A DNA stretch of 64,000 nucleotides from Aureibaculum luteum (GTDB taxonomy: Bacteria > Bacteroidota > Bacteroidia > Flavobacteriales > Flavobacteriaceae): positions 1 through 64,000 of the forward strand of contig NZ_QRGD01000002.1 in NCBI RefSeq assembly GCF_003449015.1. Reading direction: 5' to 3'. The notes beneath the pieces were generated by a model. That model saw only the letters and a list, made by a program, of their open reading frames with translations. It searched no databases and was not told the origin of the DNA. Positions 45,185 through 53,225 of this stretch are shown here, piece by piece; within the stretch, counting starts at the first letter, position 1, and each line of letters begins with the position of its first letter. Made by a program: the position numbers and the translations under genes.

Positions 45185-45589
45185 TCACTGCTCAGCTTCT
45201 GCTAACTTCTTGGTATCCACATATTGCTGAAAACTTATGATTTTTCCATTTTTAAGTACCCACAAATGAGCCGCTTGAGCATTGTAACCTTTGCCAGTTT
45301 TTTTGTTTTTAGCATCATATCGTAAAGTTGCCAATACTTTATTGTTGCTCATTTCATGAAGCTCAATATCTGCTAATTTGAAATACTCGTGTTCAGCTCC
45401 AAGCCGTGCAAACACACCATTTATAATAGCATCTGGACCAATGTACGGATTGCCGCTTGCCATGGAATTACTTTCGGCTTCATTCCATTCAATTTTAGGA
45501 CTCATAGACCCCATAATTGTTGGGATATCGCCTTTTTCGAATGCTTTGTATACATTGTCAATGATTTGCATGCTTTGATTTTCTTTCAT
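45185..45589 (-). CDS. NTF2/SnoaL-like protein, cytoplasmic
   Basis: A 134-aa protein. I use the Met at 45589 (MKENQSMQIIDNVYKAFEKG); the earlier in-frame start would add 15 lysine/asparagine-rich residues from the spacer. SnoaL features: IIDNVYKAFEKGDIPTIMGS helix pair, IEWNEAE strand, GPDAIINGVFARL, and LWVLKNGKIISFQQYVD at the end. It is the only protein of the local NTF2 group without an export signal. It lies 56 bp after the M28 peptidase gene on the same strand. Reaction unknown. Confidence 0.85.
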   Translation of the reverse strand: MKENQSMQIIDNVYKAFEKGDIPTIMGSMSPKIEWNEAESNSMASGNPYIGPDAIINGVFARLGAEHEYFKLADIELHEMSNNKVLATLRYDAKNKKTGKGYNAQAAHLWVLKNGKIISFQQYVDTKKLAEAEQ

Positions 45590-45645
45590 AATATTTGATT
45601 TAGTTTTATTTTTTTTGTTAATAGTTAATCGCATTTAATTTTAGA

Positions 45646-47196
45646 TTACTCTTCCCGTGGTAAGCGAAAATCTCTTTCAGCAATTTGATACACAAGTGCA
45701 GCAATTACAGTCGCATTGACCATCATATCACGTTTTGGAACATATTCCAAAGCATCTAAATTAGTGTGATGCGTTACTGTACTATAATTCAATGGATCTT
45801 GAATGATTTGAAATCCTGGTATTTTGTAATAGTCAAAAACATCATGATCTGTAAAATCTGTATTTTGAATGGTTAAATTATTTACATCTAAATGGGCGTA
45901 AGGTTCTAACATATCTTCAAAAATGGGTCTTACCGCTTCGTTTCCTTGCAAATAAACTCCTCGCATTTGCCCTGCACCATTATCCATATTGATATAGGCC
46001 GAAATTTTTTCAACCTCTTTTTTTCTGGTAGTTTCTTTTACTTTCCCATAATGCTTTTCTGCATAAGCCAAAGAACCTACAAAAGCTTGCTCTTCGCCTC
46101 CCCAAAGTGCTATTCTAATGGTTCGTTTTGGTTTTAATCCAGAAGCTTTAATAATTCGCATAACTTCCATCATCACTGCAGAACCTGCACCATTATCAGT
46201 TGCTCCAGATGCCGAATGCCAAGAATCAAAATGGGCTCCAATCATCACCACTTCATCTTTTAATTTTAAATCTGAACCGGTAATTTCACCAATAATATTC
46301 ACATTGTTTTCAGGCTTTAAATACAATTCAGAATCCAAATGGAATTTAATTTTTGGAGTAATATTTCTGCCTGTTAAGCGTATTAATTTTCCAAAACTTT
46401 CTGGTGAAATTGCAAAATAGGGAACTGTTTTTTTATCACTTTCTCTAAAATTATAAGTACCACTTGGATGAATAATACCAGGAAAAAATGGTGTAGTCCC
46501 TAAAATACTTAAAGCACCTTCTGCTTTTAGAAAGGCAAAAAAGGAATCATCTTTTCGCACCATACTATCGAATATAAGATCTAAATTTCCAATTAAATCC
46601 ATATCTCCAGCATTATGGCTTAAAGGGTTATTTGGTGTAGGTACAATCGATTTTTTAGCTTCCTCAATTTGATCGCCTGTAAATCGTTTTGAAAGTGCAT
46701 CAAATAGCATATTTTGTTCTGGAGCCGAACCTATTAATATCGTTTTTCCTTTTAATTTTCCGCTCCATTGTTTTTTTACTTGTTCTAAATTTGCGTAATC
46801 TTCAATTGAAACTAAATCGCCCATCTGTACGCCATTTGAACTTTCTGTCCATGCATATGGATAGGCTTGTATTTTCATATAAGTAGGTTCAGTCATTTCT
46901 ACATTAAATGATTTTACTTCCCAACCCATGCAGTCATCACAATAATTTTCAAAATACACCTTGTCTACTTCCCAATTTTCCATGGTTTTCTTTGCCCATT
47001 CTGCAGCCGTAAAATATTGATTTGTACCTGCTAACCGAGGACCATAAACATCAGACAAATCAGTAATGAGGCTCATAACTTCGGATTTCTGAAAGCCTTC
47101 TGTGTTGATTTTAGAAAGTGCTTGTGGTAGTGTTTGGCTAATTGCAGTGTATGATATTAGAAGTGATAGAACAAGAATTTTTGATATTACCTTCAT
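45646..47196 (-). CDS. Secreted M28-family zinc peptidase
   Basis: A 516-aa aminopeptidase-like protein with a signal peptide (about 1-20, ending AISQ), a PA-type insert region (about 130-260) and the M28 catalytic domain. Zinc ligands can be seen in order: His in GAHFDSWH near 322, Asp in GATDNGAG near 335, Glu pair in WGGEEQAFVGS near 366, Asp in NMDNGAG near 401, His in THHTNLD near 487. All are present, so it should be an active co-catalytic aminopeptidase or carboxypeptidase. Length is typical of Bacteroidota M28 proteins. It is co-oriented with the RidA-like gene, 21 bp downstream of it. Confidence 0.92.
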   Translation of the reverse strand: MKVISKILVLSLLISYTAISQTLPQALSKINTEGFQKSEVMSLITDLSDVYGPRLAGTNQYFTAAEWAKKTMENWEVDKVYFENYCDDCMGWEVKSFNVEMTEPTYMKIQAYPYAWTESSNGVQMGDLVSIEDYANLEQVKKQWSGKLKGKTILIGSAPEQNMLFDALSKRFTGDQIEEAKKSIVPTPNNPLSHNAGDMDLIGNLDLIFDSMVRKDDSFFAFLKAEGALSILGTTPFFPGIIHPSGTYNFRESDKKTVPYFAISPESFGKLIRLTGRNITPKIKFHLDSELYLKPENNVNIIGEITGSDLKLKDEVVMIGAHFDSWHSASGATDNGAGSAVMMEVMRIIKASGLKPKRTIRIALWGGEEQAFVGSLAYAEKHYGKVKETTRKKEVEKISAYINMDNGAGQMRGVYLQGNEAVRPIFEDMLEPYAHLDVNNLTIQNTDFTDHDVFDYYKIPGFQIIQDPLNYSTVTHHTNLDALEYVPKRDMMVNATVIAALVYQIAERDFRLPREE

Positions 47197-47217
47197 GGTT
47201 TTTATTTTCAGGGTTTA

Positions 47218-47751
47218 TTATTTATTATTTGGTTTATGCACTTCCAATTCTATTTCAATCATAAATTCAGGAACCGCCAGTTCTTTGACACCGAGCCAAG
47301 AACCTGTGGGGAAATGATTTTTATAAATTGTTGTTCTGTAGCCTGCAGCTTCCAAAAATTTCGGCATACTGGTCGTAAAAACATTTTCTACAACTACGTC
47401 ATCAAATGTGCAACCATAGTGTTTTAGAATTTTTTCCAAATCCGCATAACAATTTTTCATTTGCTGCCCTAAATCTCCTATCGCGGTTGGATTGCCTTCA
47501 TCATCCATGCTAACAGCTCCAGAAATTTTTATACTGTTGCCAATTTTTACCGCATGGGAATATCCATAGGCTTTTTCAACCTCTGGACGTAAAAGAAAAT
47601 ATTCTGGAGCGGCATGTTCGTCATTATTGTCTTTGTGTTCTGCAGTTTCAGTGTGTTCAGTTGTATTCGTTTTGGTTTTTTCGTTGTAACTTGAGAATGA
47701 CATCATAGCAACTAAAGCAATTCCTAAGGTTAAATATTTTGTTGTTTTCAT
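47218..47751 (-). CDS. Exported Rid-family (RidA-like) protein
   Basis: A 177-aa protein with an N-terminal leader (about 1-22) and a charged linker rich in His/Glu/Asp (TEHTETAEHKDNNDEH), then a Rid domain (about 55-175): VKIGNSIKISGAVSMDDEGN, MKNCYADLEKILKHYGCTFD, and the end GVKELAVPEFMIEIELEVHK. In active imine deaminases an Arg binds the substrate carboxylate in the segment P.R..VGV; here it reads PTGSWLGV, so this Arg is missing and imine hydrolysis is doubtful. Export is also unusual for Rid proteins. It may bind a small ligand. It lies between the M28 peptidase and the cupin gene. Confidence 0.82.
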   Translation of the reverse strand: MKTTKYLTLGIALVAMMSFSSYNEKTKTNTTEHTETAEHKDNNDEHAAPEYFLLRPEVEKAYGYSHAVKIGNSIKISGAVSMDDEGNPTAIGDLGQQMKNCYADLEKILKHYGCTFDDVVVENVFTTSMPKFLEAAGYRTTIYKNHFPTGSWLGVKELAVPEFMIEIELEVHKPNNK

Positions 47752-47787
47752 AATGGTATTGATTTAATAGTTCATATAATTTTATGA

Positions 47788-48240
47788 TTATCGTTTCATT
47801 TCAACGCGAATAAGATGTATGGATAATGTACCGCTTAAGTTTTTGACATAATAAGGTGGTTGAGCATCCAGCCAAATGGTGGTAGGTAATTTTTGGTCAG
47901 AAGGCATTTTGCTGGTGTCGATATTGACATTTCCATTGGCATCATAATCAATAAAATGACCACGTTCCAGTACATCGATAACACTTGGCCATCGATGATG
48001 GTGTAGGCTTCCGGTTTCTCCCGGTTTCAATGTAACTTCCAAGACCCTAACCTCGTCATTCTCCAATAAAATTTTATGGGTTTTTCCAGCGGACACAACA
48101 GCATCAAGCTCTATGGACCAATCCTTTGGTTCCATTGCTTTATAGTCAATGGATGGACTCTCTGTTTTCTCTTGGCTAAAACCATTCAGAGAGATGGACA
48201 CAAAAAATAGCATTGTGAGGAAGTGTTTAGTTGTTTTCAT
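47788..48240 (-). CDS. Exported cupin-domain protein
   Basis: A 150-aa protein. I use the Met at 48240 (MKTTKHFLTMLFFVSISLNG, cleaved near FSQ); the longer version overlaps the upstream methyltransferase gene. The cupin core is at about 55-145: VRVLEVTLKPGETGSLHHHR (first motif, with HHH as likely metal ligands), later strand LSGTLSIHLIRVEMK. The second motif is poor in His, so metal binding may rest on the first motif alone. It probably binds or converts a small molecule in the periplasm, together with its neighbours. Identity of the ligand unknown. Confidence 0.8.
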   Translation of the reverse strand: MKTTKHFLTMLFFVSISLNGFSQEKTESPSIDYKAMEPKDWSIELDAVVSAGKTHKILLENDEVRVLEVTLKPGETGSLHHHRWPSVIDVLERGHFIDYDANGNVNIDTSKMPSDQKLPTTIWLDAQPPYYVKNLSGTLSIHLIRVEMKR

Positions 48241-48262
48241 TTTTATGTATATTAAAGGCTTA

Positions 48263-49306
48263 TTATTTATAAGCGATTGCAGCACTGGATGGTCCTGCTA
48301 ATGGCATCAATTCAGTAGATGTAAAGCCTACTTTTTTTGTCCATCGGTTGAAATCGTCAAAGGTATAATCAAACCCATCACCGGTTTCAATAAGCATGTT
48401 CAGGCTCATCATCATCCCAAAAACGTTTTGTTTTCTATCATTGTCAATAACATTTTCAATGGCGATAAAAGCACCTCCTTTTGGTAGTGCATCATAAGCA
48501 ATTTGCATCAGATTTATTTTAGTGACTTCATCCCAATCGTGCAATATATTTCCCATAGTTACGATATCTGCTTTTGGCAGTCCAATCTTGAAAAAATCAC
48601 CGCTCAAAACTTTTACACGATCTTCTAACTGGAATTTTTGAATGGTTTCGTTCGCCATAGTTTCCAGCGGAAGTAAGTCGAACGTGGTACAGCTTATATG
48701 TGGATTATTTTTGGCGACCATCGCAGAAAGTACGCCTGCCGAACCTCCTGCATCTACCAAAGTTTTGTAGTTTGAAAAATCAAACTTTTGTGCTAAAACC
48801 ATAAAATTTCCCATTTGTACACCTGTCATTCCATTTACGAAGTTTTTTAATAAGTCGGGATTGCCATAAATTAAGTCGAAAATGCCTTCGCCGCCATCCT
48901 TGGCTTCATTCTGAATCAAGCCTGTTTTTAAACCATCATCTAGATTTCCCCAAAATTCCCAGAGTCTATTGTTCATCATTTCAAGAATTCCACCGATATA
49001 AGAAGGTTTCGTTTTATCCAAAAACACATCAGTGTCTAAAGTGTTTGAGTAGCGGGCGGTTTCCAAGAGACCTTCTCGTTTCAAAAATCCAAATCCCGTC
49101 AGACAGTCCAAAAAGTCGTAAGTGTTTCTGTCTGTACATTTCAAATCCATTAAAGATTTGAGGTTCTTGGCAGACTGATTCGATTGCTTTGCAAGATGTG
49201 TAAAGAGTTCGAAATTTACTGCTGTCAAAAGTATTTTTGATGCCCAAAATCCTGATCCCATTTGAAGGATTGCTGCTGGTGTTGGTTGTGTGGTTGAGGT
49301 TTCCAT
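48263..49306 (-). CDS. SAM-dependent O-methyltransferase family protein
   Basis: A 347-aa enzyme of the plant/ASMT-type O-methyltransferase family. N-terminal winged-helix dimerisation domain (about 1-100: ASKILLTAVNFELFTHLAKQ, then FLDCLTGFGFLKREG). SAM site: VDAGGSAGVLSAMVAKNNP near 187-205, with D in TTFDLLPL as ribose ligand. The catalytic general-base segment is MGNILHDWDE near 252 (His and Asp present), and AIENVIDND is the next conserved strand. It should methylate a hydroxyl on a small aromatic or polyketide-like compound. The gene ends 22 bp before the cupin start. Substrate cannot be predicted. Confidence 0.87.
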   Translation of the reverse strand: METSTTQPTPAAILQMGSGFWASKILLTAVNFELFTHLAKQSNQSAKNLKSLMDLKCTDRNTYDFLDCLTGFGFLKREGLLETARYSNTLDTDVFLDKTKPSYIGGILEMMNNRLWEFWGNLDDGLKTGLIQNEAKDGGEGIFDLIYGNPDLLKNFVNGMTGVQMGNFMVLAQKFDFSNYKTLVDAGGSAGVLSAMVAKNNPHISCTTFDLLPLETMANETIQKFQLEDRVKVLSGDFFKIGLPKADIVTMGNILHDWDEVTKINLMQIAYDALPKGGAFIAIENVIDNDRKQNVFGMMMSLNMLIETGDGFDYTFDDFNRWTKKVGFTSTELMPLAGPSSAAIAYK

Positions 49307-49377
49307 CTTTTATATAGATTTTAGTTTAATTTTACTCAATTTTAATTGTCACTATCATATTTAAGTTGTCTGTTATA

Positions 49378-49842
49378 TTAATTAGTATCAAAACTACCTA
49401 TGGGTTCTTTGATAAGTCCGTTGTTATCTAATTTCCAAACTTCGAATCCACTGATATTTACTTTTTTTCCTGTGCCCTTTGGGCCAATGTTAGTTCCGGT
49501 CAATGTCCAATAAAACTCGATTCCTTTCGTGGTTTTGACTAAGCTATCTAAAGCGACAATCATGTCAGGAAATGCGGTTATATAGCTTTGAGCCACCTTA
49601 GAGATAGCGTCGCGTCCAACAACGGGTTTTTCATTATCGACTTTAAGCGAGCCATTAGAAGTAAAGATTTTTGAGTAAGCTTCTGTATCTTGCCCTGACC
49701 ATGCTTTTGCATATTTTTTTCCGCAGTTATTGGCTATTGTGTCGCTAGTGATTTTTGACTCAATTGATCCTTTACAATTTATGATTGAAATTGATAAAAT
49801 GAAACTCAATAAAACGAGTAGGATGACTATTTTCGATTTCAT
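49378..49842 (-). CDS. NTF2/SnoaL-like lipoprotein
   Basis: A 154-aa protein. I use the Met at 49842, giving a leader MKSKIVILLVLLSFILSISI with a Cys in IINCKG that fits a lipobox. The body is SnoaL-like: KYAKAWSGQDTEAYSKIFTS, then GRDAISKVAQSYITAFPDMI, then WTLTGTNIGPKGTGKKVNIS, and FEVWKLDNNGLI. The FPDM and GTNxG-KxVxIxGFEVWK pattern is that of ester-cyclase-type SnoaL proteins. It is located in the periplasm on a membrane anchor. It lies 25 bp after the TerB-like gene. Ligand or reaction unknown. Confidence 0.82.
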   Translation of the reverse strand: MKSKIVILLVLLSFILSISIINCKGSIESKITSDTIANNCGKKYAKAWSGQDTEAYSKIFTSNGSLKVDNEKPVVGRDAISKVAQSYITAFPDMIVALDSLVKTTKGIEFYWTLTGTNIGPKGTGKKVNISGFEVWKLDNNGLIKEPIGSFDTN

Positions 49843-49867
49843 TCTTAGGGTTGATAGCGTTTTATTT

Positions 49868-50203
49868 TTAATACAAAATATTATCAAGCACTTTTTCTAG
49901 ATAGCGTTCATTGGTTACGAATTTATCATCTGAATTGAAAATTTTAAAGACGTCTCTTTTCAGATCATTGAGTTCTTCGTGTGTATATTCATGTTTTCCA
50001 ATAACAAATTCTATCTTATCAAATCTAGTATCTTCATCATCTTTTTTAAACTCCTTATATATTGGTTTAAAGGTTGATTTATCTGCACTAGATTTTATTA
50101 GTTTCAATTCTTTTTTCTTTATTTTTGAATCTGCATTTGCACATAGTAACAGGATGTATATTTTTAATTCATTTTTGGTCCAATTGGGTTGATTATATTC
50201 CAT
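49868..50203 (-). CDS. TerB-like cytoplasmic protein
   Basis: A 111-aa all-helical protein. ELKIYILLLCANADSKIKKK, then ELKLIKS resembles the TerB/DjlA N-terminal domain, with its acidic metal-binding helix pair (A.AD..I...E...I). The second half contains KRDVFKIFNSDDKFVTNERY. TerB-like domains occur in stress and membrane-damage responses. It may be the regulator or helper for the following lipoprotein gene, which starts 25 bp later. It is an orphan TerB: no TerC, TerD or other ter gene lies in this window. Confidence 0.68.
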   Translation of the reverse strand: MEYNQPNWTKNELKIYILLLCANADSKIKKKELKLIKSSADKSTFKPIYKEFKKDDEDTRFDKIEFVIGKHEYTHEELNDLKRDVFKIFNSDDKFVTNERYLEKVLDNILY

Positions 50204-50230
50204 AGTTTACGGTTTAATAAGCTGTTTTTA

Positions 50231-51169
50231 TTAATTAGAATATCGGTTTAACGTTTTTTTTACCATTTGAAAAGTTATACCTAAGTCATTTACTGCCAGT
50301 TGGTTTTGATAAATAACTTTCGGTGCATTTTTTGACTCTTGGTTATTTAACATCAAAGAAATATCTGATACAGAATACGTTTGGCTTGTGAGTAAATAAT
50401 TCTTACCATGTAAACCAGAAGTTGTAGCTGATTTATAAATACTCTTGGCCACATCTTTAACATCAACAATAGCGAATTCAGCATTGGTGTCAAACAGCAT
50501 TTGCACAAATGGATTAGGTGCAAGCTTGTTTTTAATTAGATATTGTAAACCCGTAGAGGTAGAATCTTCGCGTTGCGACATTGATTTTCCAAAAACAGCC
50601 ACAGGAGAAACACTTGTAATTTCAAAATCTAGATCAGGATGGTTCTTTATAAATGTATTGACAGTTTGATTAGCCATAAATTTTGCTTGTGCGTAAGGAT
50701 GACTTTCTTTACTTTTAAAAGGGGTATCATTTTCATTATAGGTATCCTTTGGTGTTTTACCTCCTGCAGGTAATGGAAAATTAGTGTTCCAAGCTGCTAC
50801 AGATGCAATCAAAACAACCTTTTTAACTTTTGGTGTTTCCGCAATAACTTCCAAAAAGTTTTCAGTTCCTTTAATAGTTGGATCGAATAATTCATTTTTT
50901 GCATCCTTAAAATCCAATTGAAATGGGGTACCACCATGAATAACAATATCACAGTCTGATACAAAATCTTTAAGCAATGCTTTATCAGTAACGTTTAGCT
51001 CGCTAATTTGAAGTTTGTCAGAATGCATTAAATTACTTAAATGGGCATACTTTTCCTTTTTTGAGATATCAGTACTGGATACTTTTACTTGAAAATTTTG
51101 ATCTAAAAACGTTTTGGTGATATAGCTTCCAATAAAGCCAGAGCCACCAATAATTCCCACTTTTTTCAT
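50231..51169 (-). CDS. NAD(P)-dependent epimerase/dehydratase family protein
   Basis: A 312-aa extended SDR. The nucleotide-binding motif IIGGSGFIGSYITKTFLDQN is at residues 6-25, the Ser/Thr of the active site in VLIASVAAW near 122, and the catalytic YAQAK near 163-167. The next block DFEITSVSPVAVFGKSMSQR is the substrate-side loop. Relatives reduce or epimerise small molecules such as dihydroflavonol-like or nucleotide-sugar substrates. It lies 27 bp before the TerB-like gene and 76 bp after a secreted NTF2-fold gene. Together with the methyltransferase it forms the intracellular enzyme part of this cluster. Confidence 0.88.
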   Translation of the reverse strand: MKKVGIIGGSGFIGSYITKTFLDQNFQVKVSSTDISKKEKYAHLSNLMHSDKLQISELNVTDKALLKDFVSDCDIVIHGGTPFQLDFKDAKNELFDPTIKGTENFLEVIAETPKVKKVVLIASVAAWNTNFPLPAGGKTPKDTYNENDTPFKSKESHPYAQAKFMANQTVNTFIKNHPDLDFEITSVSPVAVFGKSMSQREDSTSTGLQYLIKNKLAPNPFVQMLFDTNAEFAIVDVKDVAKSIYKSATTSGLHGKNYLLTSQTYSVSDISLMLNNQESKNAPKVIYQNQLAVNDLGITFQMVKKTLNRYSN

Positions 51170-51245
51170 GTTTATTAATTTTTTATTGAAATATTAATCG
51201 CTAAGCGTTTGTATTACTTAGCGATTAATAAGTATTAATTAAAGA

Positions 51246-51764
51246 TTACTTTTTTGGAGGGATTAATGTCCATCCTGTGTTTTTCATAATATTAGAACTA
51301 TCATAAAAATATCGCATCATTATTATTTTACCATTTGCAACTAAACTGGCAATATGATATGGAATAACTATTGTATTTTCTGTCTCTTTATTTGTAATTG
51401 TATTTGTACCCCATGTTAGTACCCATTCACCTTCATTCCAATTATCTGTAACTTTAACAGGTAAATAAAGGTCACCACTTATAACATGTTTATAGTCGTC
51501 AGTACTTTTTTTATAATAAATGGTATGTTCTGCAACAGTGAGAGAATCTAAACCACTGCCTAAACCATAAATCATGGCATTTGAATCTAATGTAGCACTC
51601 ATTTTGGCTATATCTGCCGCTTGTAAAGCATTAACATAAGTCCGTACGAGATTTAGAGCCGAATCTGCATTTTCAAATTTTAAGGTGGATTCTTGGGCAT
51701 TTGAAATAACAGGCGTTAGAAATAAAACTAATGCCAATACCATTGTTGTTTTTATCGTTTTCAT
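51246..51764 (-). CDS. Secreted NTF2/SnoaL-like protein
   Basis: A 172-aa protein with a signal peptide (MKTIKTTMVLALVLFLTPVI, cleaved after NAQ). Body: ALNLVRTYVNALQAADIAKM, then ATLDSNAMIYGLG strand, then TNTITNKETENTIVIPYHIA and GKIIMMRYFYDSSNI, which fit the NTF2 fold. Its leader is almost the same as that of the secreted protein at 52415-53185, although the mature parts are unrelated, so one leader was probably copied. It is followed by the epimerase gene. Reaction unknown. Confidence 0.82.
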   Translation of the reverse strand: MKTIKTTMVLALVLFLTPVISNAQESTLKFENADSALNLVRTYVNALQAADIAKMSATLDSNAMIYGLGSGLDSLTVAEHTIYYKKSTDDYKHVISGDLYLPVKVTDNWNEGEWVLTWGTNTITNKETENTIVIPYHIASLVANGKIIMMRYFYDSSNIMKNTGWTLIPPKK

Positions 51765-51875
51765 TTTTATATATTTAGGGAGTTATTAATTGATAAAATT
51801 TAATTACTTGATTATTCCTTTCTAAATTTTAAAAACAGTGTACTCATTGTTACCATTACTTTAAAATGCTAATTA

Positions 51876-52394
51876 TCATTCTTCAGATCGCTCCTCATTA
51901 GCCAATTTTTCTTTTTCAGCTTCCATAGCTTGAATATTTAATAATACTTCAGTCGGATCCCAATAACCATATGCCTTAACAATTTTTCCATCCACAAATT
52001 GATAGGTTAGATGTATGGGCATCACAATTTTTTTACCATTTCCTGCCAATGTTGCATTCCATTGCAGCCAACAGTTTACCCAGGTATCACCGTCATCAGT
52101 GAGCACCATTTCATATTCAGGATCTTTATCAGAAAACATTCGAGATGCATAAAGAGCTTCTCTTTCTTGATGATACGCCTTTACTTCCGTTGGCGATATT
52201 GAATTATCTATTGTATTGTAGTATATTTTTGCACTATCTGCATAGATGCTTACATCAATTGTCTTTTTGTTATAATTATCAATAAGCTTTTTTACAGTTT
52301 CAATTTCAGGTGATTGTTCCGTGAAGCGTTTCACTTGCTTTTCACAAGCTGTAAAGAGAACTATTACAAGTCCTAATAGAATAATTTTTTTCAT
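51876..52394 (-). CDS. NTF2-like lipoprotein
   Basis: A 172-aa lipoprotein: the leader MKKIILLGLVIVLFTACEKQ has a perfect lipobox (TAC). The mature part begins with a helix (EIETVKKLIDNYNKKTIDVS), then ADSAKIYYNTID, WVNCWLQWNATLAGNGKKIV, then HLTYQFVDGKIVKAYGYWD. This is the SnoaL order of helix, strand, long hairpin. The C terminus is a highly charged helix (EAEKEKLANEERSEE). It lies between the two secreted proteins with matching leaders. Function unknown. Confidence 0.8.
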   Translation of the reverse strand: MKKIILLGLVIVLFTACEKQVKRFTEQSPEIETVKKLIDNYNKKTIDVSIYADSAKIYYNTIDNSISPTEVKAYHQEREALYASRMFSDKDPEYEMVLTDDGDTWVNCWLQWNATLAGNGKKIVMPIHLTYQFVDGKIVKAYGYWDPTEVLLNIQAMEAEKEKLANEERSEE

Positions 52395-52414
52395 GGTTTC
52401 ACTATTTTAAATTA

Positions 52415-53185
52415 TTATTTTTTTGCAGTGTAACCTAAATCTGGACGCATCCATCCCGATTTAGTTTCATACTTATCTAATAATAGAAACATTTCTCCCA
52501 TTAGTTTTTTACCTTCCTCACCAAGCAGGGTTTCTGTTTCATCAGATAATTCGATATAAGATTTTTCATCTTTTGCCGAAATGGTAACTAGATAATAGTC
52601 GCCCATAGTTCCAAATCCAGTATAGTAAATTCTAAAATACTCTTTCGCACCTTTCTTTGCATAAAGTGCTTTTATTTCTATAATTTTTGCTTTTAATTTC
52701 TGGATATTACTAGGCGTAACATGTAAAGAATGCCATTTTCTATAATTTTGTCCTTCCGTATTAGTAGTTAGCCCGTTTGGCATATAAGAAAGTTCAGGGT
52801 TTAACACTACAACACGGTCTCCATGTTTATCATAACACTCGTCGAAGCGTTTAAATAGGTCTCTGAATTTTTCTTCTCCCATTTTTTCAGATAATGGAGC
52901 CAATGGGTTTTTATCAAAATCACCCATGTTTTCAATAGGGGCAATACTTAAATAAGTACCATCATCAATACGTGCGGTTGCCCAATCAGCCCCTTTAAGG
53001 TCATGTTTTTTACATGCTTCGATAAATTCTTTTGTAATTTTTTCATATTCGGCTTGTTTAGAAGGTTTCACCTGGTCTTCATGAACCCAATAGGATTGGC
53101 GGTTATTAGTGTCTTGTGCATTTGTGACAATTGGATTTAGCATAAGCACAATTGCTAAGACCATCATTGTTTTAAAATTTTTCAT
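52415..53185 (-). CDS. Secreted protein of unknown function, possible duplicated dimeric alpha/beta barrel
   Basis: A 256-aa protein with a signal peptide (MKNFKTMMVLAIVLMLNPIV, cleaved after NAQ). The mature part starts WVHEDQVKPSKQAEYEKITK and has a second similar run RKWHSLHVTPSNIQKLKAKI. Both look like the strand-helix opening of a dimeric alpha/beta barrel domain (NIPSNAP or antibiotic-biosynthesis-monooxygenase type), so the protein may be an internal duplication. No catalytic residues are recognised. It lies 20 bp before the NTF2-like lipoprotein gene, in the same transcript. Confidence 0.6.
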   Translation of the reverse strand: MKNFKTMMVLAIVLMLNPIVTNAQDTNNRQSYWVHEDQVKPSKQAEYEKITKEFIEACKKHDLKGADWATARIDDGTYLSIAPIENMGDFDKNPLAPLSEKMGEEKFRDLFKRFDECYDKHGDRVVVLNPELSYMPNGLTTNTEGQNYRKWHSLHVTPSNIQKLKAKIIEIKALYAKKGAKEYFRIYYTGFGTMGDYYLVTISAKDEKSYIELSDETETLLGEEGKKLMGEMFLLLDKYETKSGWMRPDLGYTAKK

Positions 53186-53225
53186 TATAGTTAGTTTTAA
53201 GGTTTGTTATGAATATTAATTTTAT

